49,294 nt of DNA from Clostridia bacterium (GTDB lineage Bacteria > Bacillota > Clostridia > Christensenellales > Aristaeellaceae), in contig JAFUHD010000067.1 of NCBI GenBank assembly GCA_017469025.1, positions 1 to 49,294 on the forward strand, read 5' to 3'. How positions within the stretch are numbered: the stretch's first letter is position 1; each line of letters opens with the position of its first letter. Shown here in pieces: positions 24,935-33,629 of this stretch. Both the position numbers and the translations under genes were made by a program. Under the pieces are notes generated by a model. That model made no database searches, had not been told where the DNA came from, and saw nothing but the letters and a program-made list of their open reading frames with translations.

Positions 24935-25852
24935 TCAGCCCTTGACAGCACCCATCATGACACCGGATGCGAAGTACTTCTGAACGAACGGATAAACGAT
25001 CATCAGCGGTACAGCAGACACGGTAATGATAACGTACTTGAGCTGGTCGACCAGTTTCTGCTTCTCAGCAGCTTCTGCACCAGAGGCGCTGGCACTGAGC
25101 TGGTTCGAAAGGACGAGGTTACGCAGAACAACCTGGAGCGGCATTCTGTCGTCATCCTGCAGGAACATCAGAGCGTTGAAGAAGGTGTTCCACATGGCCG
25201 TCGCATAATACAGCAGCATAACTGCGATGATGGTCTTGGACAGCGGAATCGCAAACTGGAAGAAGAAACGGAAATCGTTGCAGCCGTCGATCTGGGCAGC
25301 TTCCAGCAGATCCTGCGGGAGAGAGCTCTCAAAGAAGGAACGGCATACGATGAGGTTGTAGACACTGACAGCGGCAGGCAGGACCAGGGCCCAAGGTGTA
25401 TTGTAGATCTTGAGGCTCTTGATGGTCAGGAACATCGGGATGATACCGCCGTTAAAGAACATCGTGAAGGTGAACAGGAACATGATCGGACGACGTCCGG
25501 CCAGATCCCGGCGGGAGAGGGCATACGCACCAGGAATGGTGCAGGCCAGTGCAACAAGTGCATTCAGGAAAGTATACCAGATCGTATTCTTGTAGCCGGA
25601 GATCAGCTGCGGATACGTAAGTGCTTCCTGATAACCCTTGAAGTAAGGTGCCTCCGGATAGAACAGCATCTTACCGGTATTAACAACCTTGGGATCCGTG
25701 ATCGATGCGAGCACCACGTAGTAAAGCGGATATACGATGATGACGCACAGCAGGATCATGATGATAATATTGATGACGTCAAATGCCTTATCACCCTTGG
25801 TCGGGGTAACGTTCAGGATGGCAGCAGGCGTCTTGGATTTTTCTTTTGCCAT
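24935..25852 (-). CDS. LplC-type sugar ABC permease
   Basis: A 305-residue membrane permease of the carbohydrate uptake CUT1/LplC type. The start MAKEKSKTP is followed by a first membrane helix (INIIIMILLCVIIVYPLYYVVLASITDP) and five others; the EAA loop is FESSLPQDLLEAAQIDGCNDFRFFFQFAIPLSK. The C terminus YPFVQKYFASGVMMGAVKG is a signature of this branch. It pairs with LplB. No ATPase gene is linked, as is common in these systems, which share an MsmX-type ATPase encoded elsewhere. Confidence 0.92.
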   Translation of the reverse strand: MAKEKSKTPAAILNVTPTKGDKAFDVINIIIMILLCVIIVYPLYYVVLASITDPKVVNTGKMLFYPEAPYFKGYQEALTYPQLISGYKNTIWYTFLNALVALACTIPGAYALSRRDLAGRRPIMFLFTFTMFFNGGIIPMFLTIKSLKIYNTPWALVLPAAVSVYNLIVCRSFFESSLPQDLLEAAQIDGCNDFRFFFQFAIPLSKTIIAVMLLYYATAMWNTFFNALMFLQDDDRMPLQVVLRNLVLSNQLSASASGAEAAEKQKLVDQLKYVIITVSAVPLMIVYPFVQKYFASGVMMGAVKG

Positions 25853-25868
25853 GTCAAACGCCCCTTCC

Positions 25869-26819
25869 TTAGAAAATGCTGATATCAGCGGTCTTCTTTG
25901 CGATCAGGTTGGCGATCACAAGAATGATGAAGTTGACAACGGAGTTAAACAGACCAACAGCGGTTGCGAACGAATACTGCGCCGACTGAAGACCTGTCTT
26001 ATACACATAGGTCGATATGATTTCGGACACGCTTGTGTTGCCGCCTGCCTGCATCAGCCAGGCCTTCTCATAACCGATGGTCATGATGTTGCCGACAGCC
26101 AGGATGAACATCAGGATAACGGTGGGCATGATCAGCGGCAGATCAATGTACCAGACGCGCTGGAACTTGTTTGCGCCGTCGATCAGGGCTGCCTCATACA
26201 GTTCAGGAGAAATGCTGCTCAGCGCCGCAATATAAATGATGGCGTTGAAGCCCATGGACTGCCAGATCGTTGAACCGATGTACAGGGGTCTGAAGTACTG
26301 TGCCTCACTGGTGAAGTTCTTGATCTTCATGCCCATTGAGGTAAGAACCGAGTTAACCACACCGGTGGAAGAGAACAGAACGGAGATGATGCAGACCAGA
26401 ACCACGTTCGAAAGGAAGTAAGGCGCATAGGAAATGGTCTGAATCGCCTTACGGGCGCCATTGGAACGGATCTGATTCAGCAGCAGAGCGAATACAACAG
26501 GTACCCAGAAGGAGAACAGCAGCTGATACACGCTCAGGAGAATGGTGTTGACAATGGTTGTCGTAGCAATGCTCGTCGAGAAGAAGTTCGTGAAATGCTT
26601 GAAGAGAGGGTCAGCCCAGGGACTGGCCAAGATGCCGGCACGGATTTTGAAATCCTTGAAGGCAATGATCAGTCCGTACATTGGATAGTACGCGAACAGA
26701 ATCAACCAGATCAGTGCGGGAAGCAGAAGAACATACAACTGCCAGCCGCGGGTTACCCGCTGAAGCAACGACCGATCATGCGCATTGGGATCGGCCGATT
26801 TCTTCACACTTTTTGCCAT
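25869..26819 (-). CDS. LplB-type sugar ABC permease
   Basis: A 316-residue permease (LplB branch). Recognisable parts are YVLLLPALIWLILFAYYPMYGLIIAFKDF, the FSTSIATTTIVNTILLS region and the EAA loop SPELYEAALIDGANKFQRVWYIDLPLIMPT. The C terminus TADISIF matches the typical family ending. The ATG at 26819 has AAAGGGG at 8 bases; a GTG at 26828 is possible. It is the first gene of the operon and lies 16 bases upstream of lplC. Confidence 0.92.
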   Translation of the reverse strand: MAKSVKKSADPNAHDRSLLQRVTRGWQLYVLLLPALIWLILFAYYPMYGLIIAFKDFKIRAGILASPWADPLFKHFTNFFSTSIATTTIVNTILLSVYQLLFSFWVPVVFALLLNQIRSNGARKAIQTISYAPYFLSNVVLVCIISVLFSSTGVVNSVLTSMGMKIKNFTSEAQYFRPLYIGSTIWQSMGFNAIIYIAALSSISPELYEAALIDGANKFQRVWYIDLPLIMPTVILMFILAVGNIMTIGYEKAWLMQAGGNTSVSEIISTYVYKTGLQSAQYSFATAVGLFNSVVNFIILVIANLIAKKTADISIF

Positions 26820-26892
26820 GCAATACACCCCTTTGTTAAGTATAATGGTATATCAATTCAGCACAAAACAATCCGCTGAATTTGTTGCATTA

Positions 26893-26922
26893 ATGATACT
26901 TGATCTGGGTCCTATATGTCAA
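26893..26922 (-). promoter_or_regulatory. Promoter of sugar uptake operon
   Basis: Minus-strand TTGACA, 18 bases, TATCAT, about 75 bases upstream of lplB. A second TTGACA lies slightly upstream in TTAATTGACAAATC, with a weaker -10. Confidence 0.65.
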
Positions 26923-26974
26923 TTGGTTTTATCTTGGAATTCCTGTGATTTGTCAATTAATCGCCAATTGATAT

Positions 26975-26988
26975 ATGAATCGTTTCAT
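26975..26988. promoter_or_regulatory. LacI-type operator candidate
   Basis: ATGAATCGTTTCAT is a near-perfect palindrome with central CG, the form recognised by LacI/GalR-family regulators and similar to catabolite-response sites (TGNAANCGNTTNCA). It lies about 55 bases upstream of the -35. More TTCAT/ATGAA half-sites occur at 27105-27160. No regulator gene is in the window. Confidence 0.45.
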
Positions 26989-27156
26989 GAAATCTACGCA
27001 TAAAATATCACAGTAAAAAACAGATGTCAACACTTTTTTTCTCCTTGATTTTTATGAATATTTCACATATTTGTATCCATTTTGGAATCTCTCGCCGTCA
27101 AGTGTGTTTCATGAATTTGTTCATTTCTTTCATATTTCTTTTCATATCCGTTCATG

Positions 27157-27190
27157 AAAAAAGACCATATGACATTTCACATGGTCTTTT
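27157..27190 (-). terminator. Terminator of transketolase operon
   Basis: Minus-strand AAAAGACCAT / ATGGTCTTTT 10-bp stem followed by T-rich sequence, just after the stop of the C-terminal subunit gene. Confidence 0.88.
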
Positions 27191-27198
27191 CATCGCTT

Positions 27199-28140
27199 TT
27201 AGGCTTTCCGACTGATCACCCGGCGGACAGCATTGGCAATGTCATCCGCTGTGAGGCCGTATTCTGCAGCCAGCAGCTTCGGTGCACCGCTCTGCCCGAA
27301 GCGGTCCTTGATGCCGATCCGTTCAAACGGCACATGGCTGTTATCCGCAATTACCTCAGCAACCGCAGAACCGAGTCCGCCATAAATGGTGTGCTCTTCT
27401 GCCGTTACAATCGCGCCGCAGTCAGCTGCAGCTGCTTTAATTGCATCCTCATCCAGCGGTTTGATGGTATGCATGTCAACAATGCGCACCTCAATGCCCT
27501 CAGCAGCAAGTGCCTCAGCCGCATGAATGGCTTCAGGAATTTCAATACCGCAGGCAATGATGGCCGCATCCTTGCCGTCACGCAGGATTGTCGCCTTGCC
27601 AACTTCAAACGGGGTATCCGGTGTTGTCACAATCTCCGTTGCCAGACGGCACATCCGGATGCTGACAGGTCCATTGATCTTTGCTGCTGCATAAACAGCC
27701 TTCTCCATCTCGCAGGCATCGCACGGAACAAGAACCGTCATATTCGGAAGAGAACGCATCAGGGCAATATCTTCAATCGCCTGATGGCTTCCGCCGTCCT
27801 CACCGACGCTCAGACCGGCATGAGACAGGCCAAGCTTGACGTTGGCTTTTGTATAGCAGATGGTATTGCGGACCTGCTCGAAAGCTCGTCCGGCACCAAA
27901 TACTGCAAATGTGCTGGCAAACACCGTATAACCGCAGTGTGCCAGACCGGCGCTTGCAGCCATCATGTTCGCCTCGGCAATACCGAAGTTATAGAACTGG
28001 TCCGGATGTGCTGCAGCAAAGAATTTTGTCATTGTCGCCTGCGTAAGGTCAGCATCACAGACGATCACATTGGGATCCACATCGCCGAGTTTTTTGAGCG
28101 TCTCGCCATACGCAGTACGTGTCGGTTTAAACTCTGCCAT
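27199..28140 (-). CDS. Transketolase, C-terminal subunit
   Basis: A 313-residue protein carrying the pyrimidine-binding and C-terminal domains of transketolase as a separate chain, the split form common in Firmicutes. Visible are the ATMTKFFAAAHPDQFYNFGIAEANM block (catalytic Glu), TVFASTFAVFGAGRAFEQVR, LSHAGLSVGEDGGSHQAIEDIALMR and DRFGQSG. With the N-terminal subunit it transfers two-carbon ketol groups in the non-oxidative pentose phosphate pathway. The start is 2 bases after the upstream stop, so translation is coupled. Confidence 0.94.
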   Translation of the reverse strand: MAEFKPTRTAYGETLKKLGDVDPNVIVCDADLTQATMTKFFAAAHPDQFYNFGIAEANMMAASAGLAHCGYTVFASTFAVFGAGRAFEQVRNTICYTKANVKLGLSHAGLSVGEDGGSHQAIEDIALMRSLPNMTVLVPCDACEMEKAVYAAAKINGPVSIRMCRLATEIVTTPDTPFEVGKATILRDGKDAAIIACGIEIPEAIHAAEALAAEGIEVRIVDMHTIKPLDEDAIKAAAADCGAIVTAEEHTIYGGLGSAVAEVIADNSHVPFERIGIKDRFGQSGAPKLLAAEYGLTADDIANAVRRVISRKA

Positions 28141-28142
28141 AG

Positions 28143-28949
28143 TTACACCCCCAGCTCCGCTTTCACGATTTTGTACTCTTCCTCATTGAAGGCCTTACCA
28201 TGCCATGCTGCCTGGTTCTCCATGAAGGAAACGCCCTTGCCCTTGGTGGTATTGCAGCAGATAAAGCGTGGTTTTCCGCAACGCGGCGCCTTGCAGGCTG
28301 CCACAATTGCATCCAGATCATGGCCGTCCACCACAACAGTCTCCCAGTTGAAGGCTGCATACTTTGCCACGATATCCTCGATATTCATGACTTTCTCGTT
28401 GGGTCCATCGATCTGAAGACGGTTGTGATCCAGGAAAACCGTCAGATTGTCCAGATGATAGTGTGCCGCCGCCATGGCAGCCTCCCAGATGATGCCTTCC
28501 TGGGATTCACCGTCGCCTGTGATGGTATATACATTGAAATTGTGTCCCGGACGCTTTCCGGCAAGCGCATATCCGACGGAAAAGCTCATGCCCTGTCCGA
28601 GAGAACCTGTGCTCGCATCCACACCTGGAATCTTCTTCATATCCGGATGTCCCTGCAGATAACTGCCAAATTTGCGAAGTGTCGTCAGATCCTCACGCGG
28701 GAAATAGCCCTTGTTTGCCAGTACCGCATACAGAGCGGGTGCAGCGTGTCCCTTGCTCATGACAATGCGGTCACGCTCCGGCCATTGGGGATTCTTTGGA
28801 TCCACATTGGCAACACCGCCGAAATAAAGCGCCATCAAAATTTCCACACAGGAAAAAGACCCGCCCGGATGTCCAGACTTTGCCGCAAAAATCTCATCCG
28901 CAATATCATTGCGGATCTGTCTTGCCAGCTCGGTAAGATTCTGATCCAT
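28143..28949 (-). CDS. Transketolase, N-terminal subunit
   Basis: A 268-residue thiamine-diphosphate-binding half of transketolase. It has SGHPGGSFSCVEILMALYF, SKGHAAPALYAVLA, GSLGQGMSFSVGYAL and the ThDP/Mg motif GDGESQEGIIWEA ending in DHNRLQIDG. GGAGGAGA precedes the ATG. The leader contains a palindrome at 29005-29019. Confidence 0.94.
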   Translation of the reverse strand: MDQNLTELARQIRNDIADEIFAAKSGHPGGSFSCVEILMALYFGGVANVDPKNPQWPERDRIVMSKGHAAPALYAVLANKGYFPREDLTTLRKFGSYLQGHPDMKKIPGVDASTGSLGQGMSFSVGYALAGKRPGHNFNVYTITGDGESQEGIIWEAAMAAAHYHLDNLTVFLDHNRLQIDGPNEKVMNIEDIVAKYAAFNWETVVVDGHDLDAIVAACKAPRCGKPRFICCNTTKGKGVSFMENQAAWHGKAFNEEEYKIVKAELGV

Positions 28950-29004
28950 AATGTCGTCTCCTCCATCTCTTATTCACATACCGTCCGCAGACGGATCATG
29001 CAGT

Positions 29005-29019
29005 ACAATTCTGAATTGT
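29005..29019. promoter_or_regulatory. Palindrome upstream of transketolase genes
   Basis: ACAATTC-T-GAATTGT, 7-bp arms, with partial extension (TGCAGT and ACTGCA-like ends) on both sides. It is 56 bases before the transketolase start and downstream of a possible -10 (TATACT, revcomp at 29041-29046), so it could be an operator. Another stem CCGTC-CGCA-GACGG is at 28981-28994. The gap 28950-29261 has no gene. Confidence 0.5.
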
Positions 29020-29261
29020 CCTACAAACTGCATTACCTTGAGTATATCACAATAAAGCCGGGGTTAAAAGGTCTTTGACAAGGATTCCATAATGGTTCAT
29101 GGCAGATTTTTGCCGGATCTGGACTCCCGGAATTAACCATGCATTGCATTCAGCCAGGAGATGTTCTGTTATCAATTTAATAAGAGAGGAAACGCTTCCT
29201 TCTTGCACTGACCGGGTATTTCATGGCTGCATTCAACGCTTCAAAACAACTGCCTTTCACC

Positions 29262-29290
29262 AAAAAACGTGCCATCAAAAGATGGCACGT
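29262..29290 (-). terminator. Terminator of NYN-LOTUS gene
   Basis: Minus-strand ACGTGCCATC / GATGGCACGT perfect 10-bp stem, TTTT loop, followed by T5-6. Confidence 0.92.
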
Positions 29291-29301
29291 CACATTCGTT
29301 T

Positions 29302-32001
29302 TTAGTTTCCCTGACTCAGTGCCTTTTTGATTTCAGCCCTGATCTGGTCAACCGTTGCCTGTCCAACGCCCTTAAGCTTGAGCAGGTCTTTATCGCTCAC
29401 ATTCTGAACATCCGCCAGCGTCTTATATCCATTCATTCCAAGAACGCTGACCGGTTTTGTCTGAATACCAATCCTGCTCAGAGGAATGGCCTTCAGGTTT
29501 GCATTGAATGCCTGCTTCTCTTCCGCCTTTACCACGGGCTTGACTGTTCCCTCGGGCTTCTTTTCAGTCTTCCCGCCGCCTGGTTTCTGAGCTGCTCCTG
29601 CATCTTTTTTCTGGTTTTTCCCTGTCGGCTTCTGTTTGTTCTGCCCGGCCTGGACTTTGGCTTTCTCCGTCCTCTTCTCCAGTTCAACTTTATCAGCCGC
29701 CGTCCGCTCCTCCGGCTTCTTCTGCCCTGCCGGTCCGGCAGATGCAGCGCCCTTATTATCGGACTTCACATTCTTGGGAGGCTGCTTCGCATTTCCGGAT
29801 TTCCGTGCAGCATTGCCAGCGTTCTTTCCTGCGCTCTTCTGCACCTTCGCCTCAGGTTTTACGGCCTTGTTTTTATCCGAAGACATTGGCTCAGCCTTTT
29901 TCATCTGGACAGATTTATCTGTTTCTGCTTTGACGGCTTCAGCTGTTTGTTCTGCCAGCTTCGGTTCTTCCTTTGCCAAAGCGTGTTCTTCCGCTTCGGA
30001 CTTTGGTGTCTCTGCCGGTTTGAGTTCCGGTTTCTCCTCTGCCTTAGCAGGTTCTGCTGCCGTTTCAGGTGTTTCTACCTTATTCAGCTCTTCCTTTACC
30101 AGAACAGGTTCTTCTGTTTCAGACTTAGGTGCTTCAACCGGCTTTTGTTCCGGTTTCTCCTCCGCCTTAGCAGGTTCTGCCACCGTTTCAGGTGTTTCCA
30201 CCTTATTCGGCTCTTCCTTTGCCGGAACGGGTTCTTCTGTTTCAGACTTAGGTGCTTCAACCGGCTTTTGTTCCGGTTTCTCCTCCGCCTTAGCAGGTTC
30301 TGCTGCCGTTTCAGACATTTCTGCAGCTTTCGGCTCTTCCTTGACCGGAATAGGTTCTTCTGCTTCAGACTTCGGTGCTTCAACCGGCTTTTGTTCCGGT
30401 TTCTCCTCTGCTTTAGCAGGTTCTGCCGCCGTTTCAGGCATTTCTGCAACTTTCGGTTCTTCCTTGACCGGAACAGGTTCTACATCTTCAGCCTTTGGTG
30501 CTTCAACCGGTTTTTCCCCTGTCTTAGCAGATTCTGCCGGCTTCAGTTCTTCCTTTGCCGGAACAGTTTCGTTCAGATCAGATTTAACCGGTTTAATCGG
30601 CTTTACGTTCTCTGCGGTTTGGGTTTCCGCAGCAGCCTTTGTCTGTTCAGCAATCGTCTGATGCTGACCGGATACTGCAGATTGTCCCTGAGACAGTTTC
30701 TGCTGAACTGGCTTCACATGTCTGCCTTCAGTACCAGACTTTGAGTGCTGCTGTCCTGCACCTTTGGGGTTCACTTCATCAGCCTGCCCCGCGACAGTAT
30801 CAGGCGCTGCAGAACTCTCATCACGCCCGGTATGCGTTTCGTCACTTTCAGCCTTCCGTACCGCTTCAGATACCACAGTGTTTCCTGCTGATACCCGCTC
30901 ATTCCCGGCTTCAGGTGCATCTTTCTGCACTGAGTCAGCCGCAGCCTGTTCGGTTTCCTTCCTGTTGTCAGCATTATTGGCTGAATCCGTCGGTTTCGAG
31001 AGAGAAATGTAGCCATCCGAGAATGTAAACGTATCTGAGAATGTCCACATCAGATAATTCAGCGGCTTTCTTTTACTGCCCTGCTGGTCCACATGATAAT
31101 CCGGGAGATTATTCAGTACATGGAACAGATTGGGAATGGCCATCTTCCCGCCGTTTCTCTCCAGCTGACGGACAATAAATATGCGTATGGCTTCAGCCCG
31201 ATCCGCATGCGTTGCCGCCGCCCTGGGGCGTTGTGCCTTGGAAGATCCGCCGACTGGCGGCTTTGGTATCTTCTCTTCAGGAATAACAATGACCGGAGCA
31301 GCAGGTGCTTCAGATTTTCTGGGCATTTCCTGCCCTTCTCCGCTCTGCGCGGCATTCGGAACACTGTGCTGCGTATCCGTCTGATTCGCCTGCCGAGATG
31401 GTTTTCCCTGATCTGCAGACTCCGCATCACGCTTTTGTACATTTTCAGCCTGTACGGCTTTTGCCGGCTGAACAGGGACGGCCACCGCCTTTGGAGCTGG
31501 TGCCGTACTTTGAACAGGACGCGTCTGTGTCACAGGCACAACAACAACGGGTTTTGATGTCTGACTCCCCCACGACTGCTGTGTCTGCCCTCCGTTAAGT
31601 ACAACAAAGCTTGTGCATGCCGTCCGCCAGAGCGGATTCACCTTGTCTGTTCCCATGCCGATAACTTCCAGTCCTGAGGAACGAAGGCGTACTGAAAGCG
31701 TAGAAAAATCCGAATCAGATGACACGATAATTACCGTATCTACATTGCCTGCGATCAGCTGATCCATTGCACCAATAACAAGTGATATATCTGAAGTATT
31801 CTTGAACTTGCTGGCTTTAATGGTCAGGTTCGGATGTATCGCATATTTTAAAACCGGTTCAACCCATAAACCAAGTGCAGATGCAATCCCATAGATTTCC
31901 TTAACGATGACGTTCCCTATCGAATTTGCATAAGAGAAAACCTTATCTGCAAAAGAAGCCTGAACGTTTTCAGCATCAATAAGGACTGCAATATTTCGCA
32001 T
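29302..32001 (-). CDS. NYN-LOTUS-HhH RNA-binding protein with long repeat linker
   Basis: An 899-residue four-part protein. Residues 1-150 are a NYN/LabA-type nuclease-like domain: IAVLIDAENVQAS, KNTSDISLVIGAMDQLI and VIIVSSDSDFSTLSVRLR keep the acidic residues expected for metal binding. Residues about 265-340 are an OST-HTH/LOTUS RNA-binding domain (AIRIFIVRQLERNGGKM, PLNYLMWTFSDTF). Residues about 350-840 are a low-complexity Glu/Lys/Pro/Ala linker with five near-identical 41-residue repeats. Residues 840-899 form a helix-hairpin-helix-like tail (LADVQNVSDKDLLKLKGVG). NYN-LOTUS fusions are thought to act on RNA. The mature role is unknown; no partner gene is adjacent. Confidence 0.88.
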   Translation of the reverse strand: MRNIAVLIDAENVQASFADKVFSYANSIGNVIVKEIYGIASALGLWVEPVLKYAIHPNLTIKASKFKNTSDISLVIGAMDQLIAGNVDTVIIVSSDSDFSTLSVRLRSSGLEVIGMGTDKVNPLWRTACTSFVVLNGGQTQQSWGSQTSKPVVVVPVTQTRPVQSTAPAPKAVAVPVQPAKAVQAENVQKRDAESADQGKPSRQANQTDTQHSVPNAAQSGEGQEMPRKSEAPAAPVIVIPEEKIPKPPVGGSSKAQRPRAAATHADRAEAIRIFIVRQLERNGGKMAIPNLFHVLNNLPDYHVDQQGSKRKPLNYLMWTFSDTFTFSDGYISLSKPTDSANNADNRKETEQAAADSVQKDAPEAGNERVSAGNTVVSEAVRKAESDETHTGRDESSAAPDTVAGQADEVNPKGAGQQHSKSGTEGRHVKPVQQKLSQGQSAVSGQHQTIAEQTKAAAETQTAENVKPIKPVKSDLNETVPAKEELKPAESAKTGEKPVEAPKAEDVEPVPVKEEPKVAEMPETAAEPAKAEEKPEQKPVEAPKSEAEEPIPVKEEPKAAEMSETAAEPAKAEEKPEQKPVEAPKSETEEPVPAKEEPNKVETPETVAEPAKAEEKPEQKPVEAPKSETEEPVLVKEELNKVETPETAAEPAKAEEKPELKPAETPKSEAEEHALAKEEPKLAEQTAEAVKAETDKSVQMKKAEPMSSDKNKAVKPEAKVQKSAGKNAGNAARKSGNAKQPPKNVKSDNKGAASAGPAGQKKPEERTAADKVELEKRTEKAKVQAGQNKQKPTGKNQKKDAGAAQKPGGGKTEKKPEGTVKPVVKAEEKQAFNANLKAIPLSRIGIQTKPVSVLGMNGYKTLADVQNVSDKDLLKLKGVGQATVDQIRAEIKKALSQGN
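29985..30520 (-). repeat. Five coding repeats of 123 bp in the NYN-LOTUS gene
   Basis: Units begin at about 30001, 30124, 30247, 30370 and 30493, exactly 123 bases (41 codons) apart. Each encodes a variant of EAPKSEAEEPIPVKEEP, then ETAAEPAKAEEKPEQKPV. Perfect phase and high DNA similarity imply recent unequal crossing over or slippage, so copy number probably varies among strains. Confidence 0.92.
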
Positions 32002-32083
32002 GTCTCCACATCAACTCCTTCCAAATCGTTTTTCTGTCATGTCCAGCTGTGGAAATCATATAAGGCGGCCATGACAGAAGACA

Positions 32084-32179
32084 TTACTGCTCGGACAGGA
32101 GGTCGACAATGTCACCCTTGAGACAGATTGACTTTGGTTTCAGATCATTTTGAATGAATGCCTGACCGAAATTGAGGCA
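32084..32179 (-). pseudogene. C-terminal relic of a class M sirtuin
   Basis: A minus-strand frame ending at TAA (32084-32086) reads CLNFGQAFIQ, NDLKPKSICL, KGDIVDLLSE, Q. It matches the last 33 residues of the intact sirtuin at 35778-36698 (CLNFGEAFTP, VEIQDRSICI, NDDIGDVLKQ). No upstream sirtuin sequence is joined to it; an unrelated relic lies before it. Confidence 0.75.
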
Positions 32180-32189
32180 GGATAAACTG

Positions 32190-32935
32190 CATGCATTTAT
32201 TCCAAAAACCATTTGCCAGAAAGCAAATTTGATACTTCAGGGTGCATTATGTATTTGTGCACCGCAAATGTGAATCAAATGGCTTTCACTGTTTCATCCG
32301 GTGTAATGCCGGGCTCCATCAACAATCTGTTGTTCCTTCAGGCGTGTGCCGCTCTCAGAACGCCGCCGTCCACGTATCAGGCCTGTCCGATGAAGCTCCC
32401 GCAGATGTGCACCCGCATGATACCCCCATCGGCCACGACTTTCTTCTCATGCACTGCAGCCTGAGAAATCGGGCTGTGCAGAAACGCCCAAGTCCATTCT
32501 GTAATGTCGGTATACCGCTCCGCCAGGCAGGCAAATGCTTTCAGCTTTACCTCCCCAGGCGTTATGCGAACCCTGAAGTCCGTTGTCCCTCTTTTCGGCA
32601 CTCAGCTTCAGTTTCGTAGTCTGCTGATATAATGGCGAATGCCATCTATCAACAGTTCCTCAACCTGTTCCACCGTGATGTAATGCCGGAGTACGCCCTG
32701 CCTCCATATTTCCGGAACATGCCGCATCTGAAATGTCCAACCGGTTCATGCCCTTTTCTACGGAAAAGGCCACAGACGCTATCTGCAAAGAAACCGCAGC
32801 TGATAAAGCAATGCACCTGCGCATATTGCAGCAGTACTGACTTTTGCATCTGGATGTTCATGCTCTCCCGCCGCGCTTATCGCCCTGACGGTTTCTGCAA
32901 CACATAACGGTTGTTATATCTGTTGTTTCAGCCGG
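32190..32935 (-). pseudogene. Unassigned decayed gene behind leader element copy 2
   Basis: Downstream of leader element copy 2, minus-strand frames show protein-like pieces in shifting frames: LRHYITVEQVEELLIDGIRH, then ITPGEVKLKAFACLAERYTD, FLHSPISQAAVHEKKVVADG, GIMRVHICGSF, GVLRAAHA, RNNRLLMEPGITPDETVKAI and FAVHKYIMHPEVSNLLSGKW. The second half is one frame interrupted by three TGA codons, each of which could be CGA by a C-to-T change. I do not recognise the family. Confidence 0.6.
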
Positions 32936-32950
32936 CTCACAGCCTTCCAT

Positions 32951-33027
32951 TAATGACATAGTCGTGCTTTCGGCACCGTATCAATCGCAGTTGTCATTAT
33001 CTGGCAAACCGGCACAAGGTGCTGGGG
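32951..33027 (-). repeat. Leader element, copy 2
   Basis: Minus-strand copy with P1 CCAGCAC-CTT-GTGCCGG (one mismatch), P2 TAATGACA (32992-32999) and TGTCATTA (32951-32958), 33 bases apart, and an intact core. The promoter at 33068-33096 lies about 40 bases upstream. It leads into the decayed gene at 32190-32935. Confidence 0.88.
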
Positions 33028-33067
33028 CGTCTCCTTTTGAACAACAGATTCAGTGGTTCGCAAGGCT

Positions 33068-33096
33068 ATTATATCGTATTCCCTTCACTTTTTGAA
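33068..33096 (-). promoter_or_regulatory. Promoter upstream of leader element copy 2
   Basis: Minus-strand TTCAAA, 17 bases, TATAAT. It directly follows the carboxylesterase relic and serves the leader element. Confidence 0.65.
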
Positions 33097-33480
33097 CCCC
33101 AAATTATTATGAGCGGCTGGCGGTAAAATCCGCTTCATACACCTGATGGATAGTGATTCATCGAGCACCATGATCGCTCTGGTTTCAGAATTATACAGAT
33201 CCCGCGATATGCCCTGACCGGTCGGGAATTTCTCCTCTGTCAGCGAGGGATCGCCTGTCTTGGCAAGTTCGCCCACATCCGCTGCATGGTATGATTGAAG
33301 GTATCGTCATACGCTCTTCCGGTGAAGAACGTGTCCTGCAGATGTTTAAGTACTGCAGACCGTTGCGCAGCATGATGCGAGATGAAATAAGGGTTGGAGG
33401 TCTCGACCCGGAAAGAATAATGACAGGTCCGGCCGCCAGCAGCAGAATGGTTCATATAATTCTCTACAGACGGCGCAAAG
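33087..33480 (-). pseudogene. Carboxylesterase C-terminal relic
   Basis: Only the last 130 or so residues of a type-B carboxylesterase remain, in two frames. The first frame has VENYMNHSAA, FRVETSNPYF, HHAAQRSAVL, TFFTGRAYDDTF and MQRMWANL; the continuation AKTGDPSLTEEKFP, then NSETRAIMVLDES, is in another frame, so there is a frameshift near 33260. This WANFAKTGDP / W-x-Y / TRAxMVxD ending is characteristic of the family. The catalytic N-terminal part is absent. Confidence 0.7.
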
Positions 33481-33487
33481 AAAATGT

Positions 33488-33516
33488 TTGCACAGGTTTT
33501 TTTCTGGACGTATAAT
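33488..33516 (+). promoter_or_regulatory. Promoter of HTH-receiver regulator gene
   Basis: TTGCAC, 17 bases, TATAAT (33511-33516), followed by a 107-base leader to the ATG at 33630. Confidence 0.6.
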
Positions 33517-33629
33517 AAAATTAAAGTGATATTTCTCTGTAAGTCGGATTTTATTATACGCATTGCTTTTGTGAACTTTACGCCTGTCACGGCGGTTTAA
33601 TGCTGAGAACGGAAGGCGGATTACCGGAT

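Noticed and set aside
24824..25882. A 352-codon plus-strand frame opposite lplC
   Set aside because: Antisense shadow of a well-supported permease gene.
27154..28416. A 420-codon plus-strand frame opposite the transketolase genes
   Set aside because: Antisense shadow; the transketolase motifs on the minus strand are clear.
29985..30520. Regular 123-bp repeats resembling an array
   Set aside because: The repeats are coding, in phase and without unique spacers, so this is not a CRISPR array.
29269..30744. Long plus-strand frames across the NYN-LOTUS gene
   Set aside because: They are antisense shadows caused by biased Glu/Lys/Pro codons in the linker; composition is Phe/Ser/Arg-rich and no start site is present.
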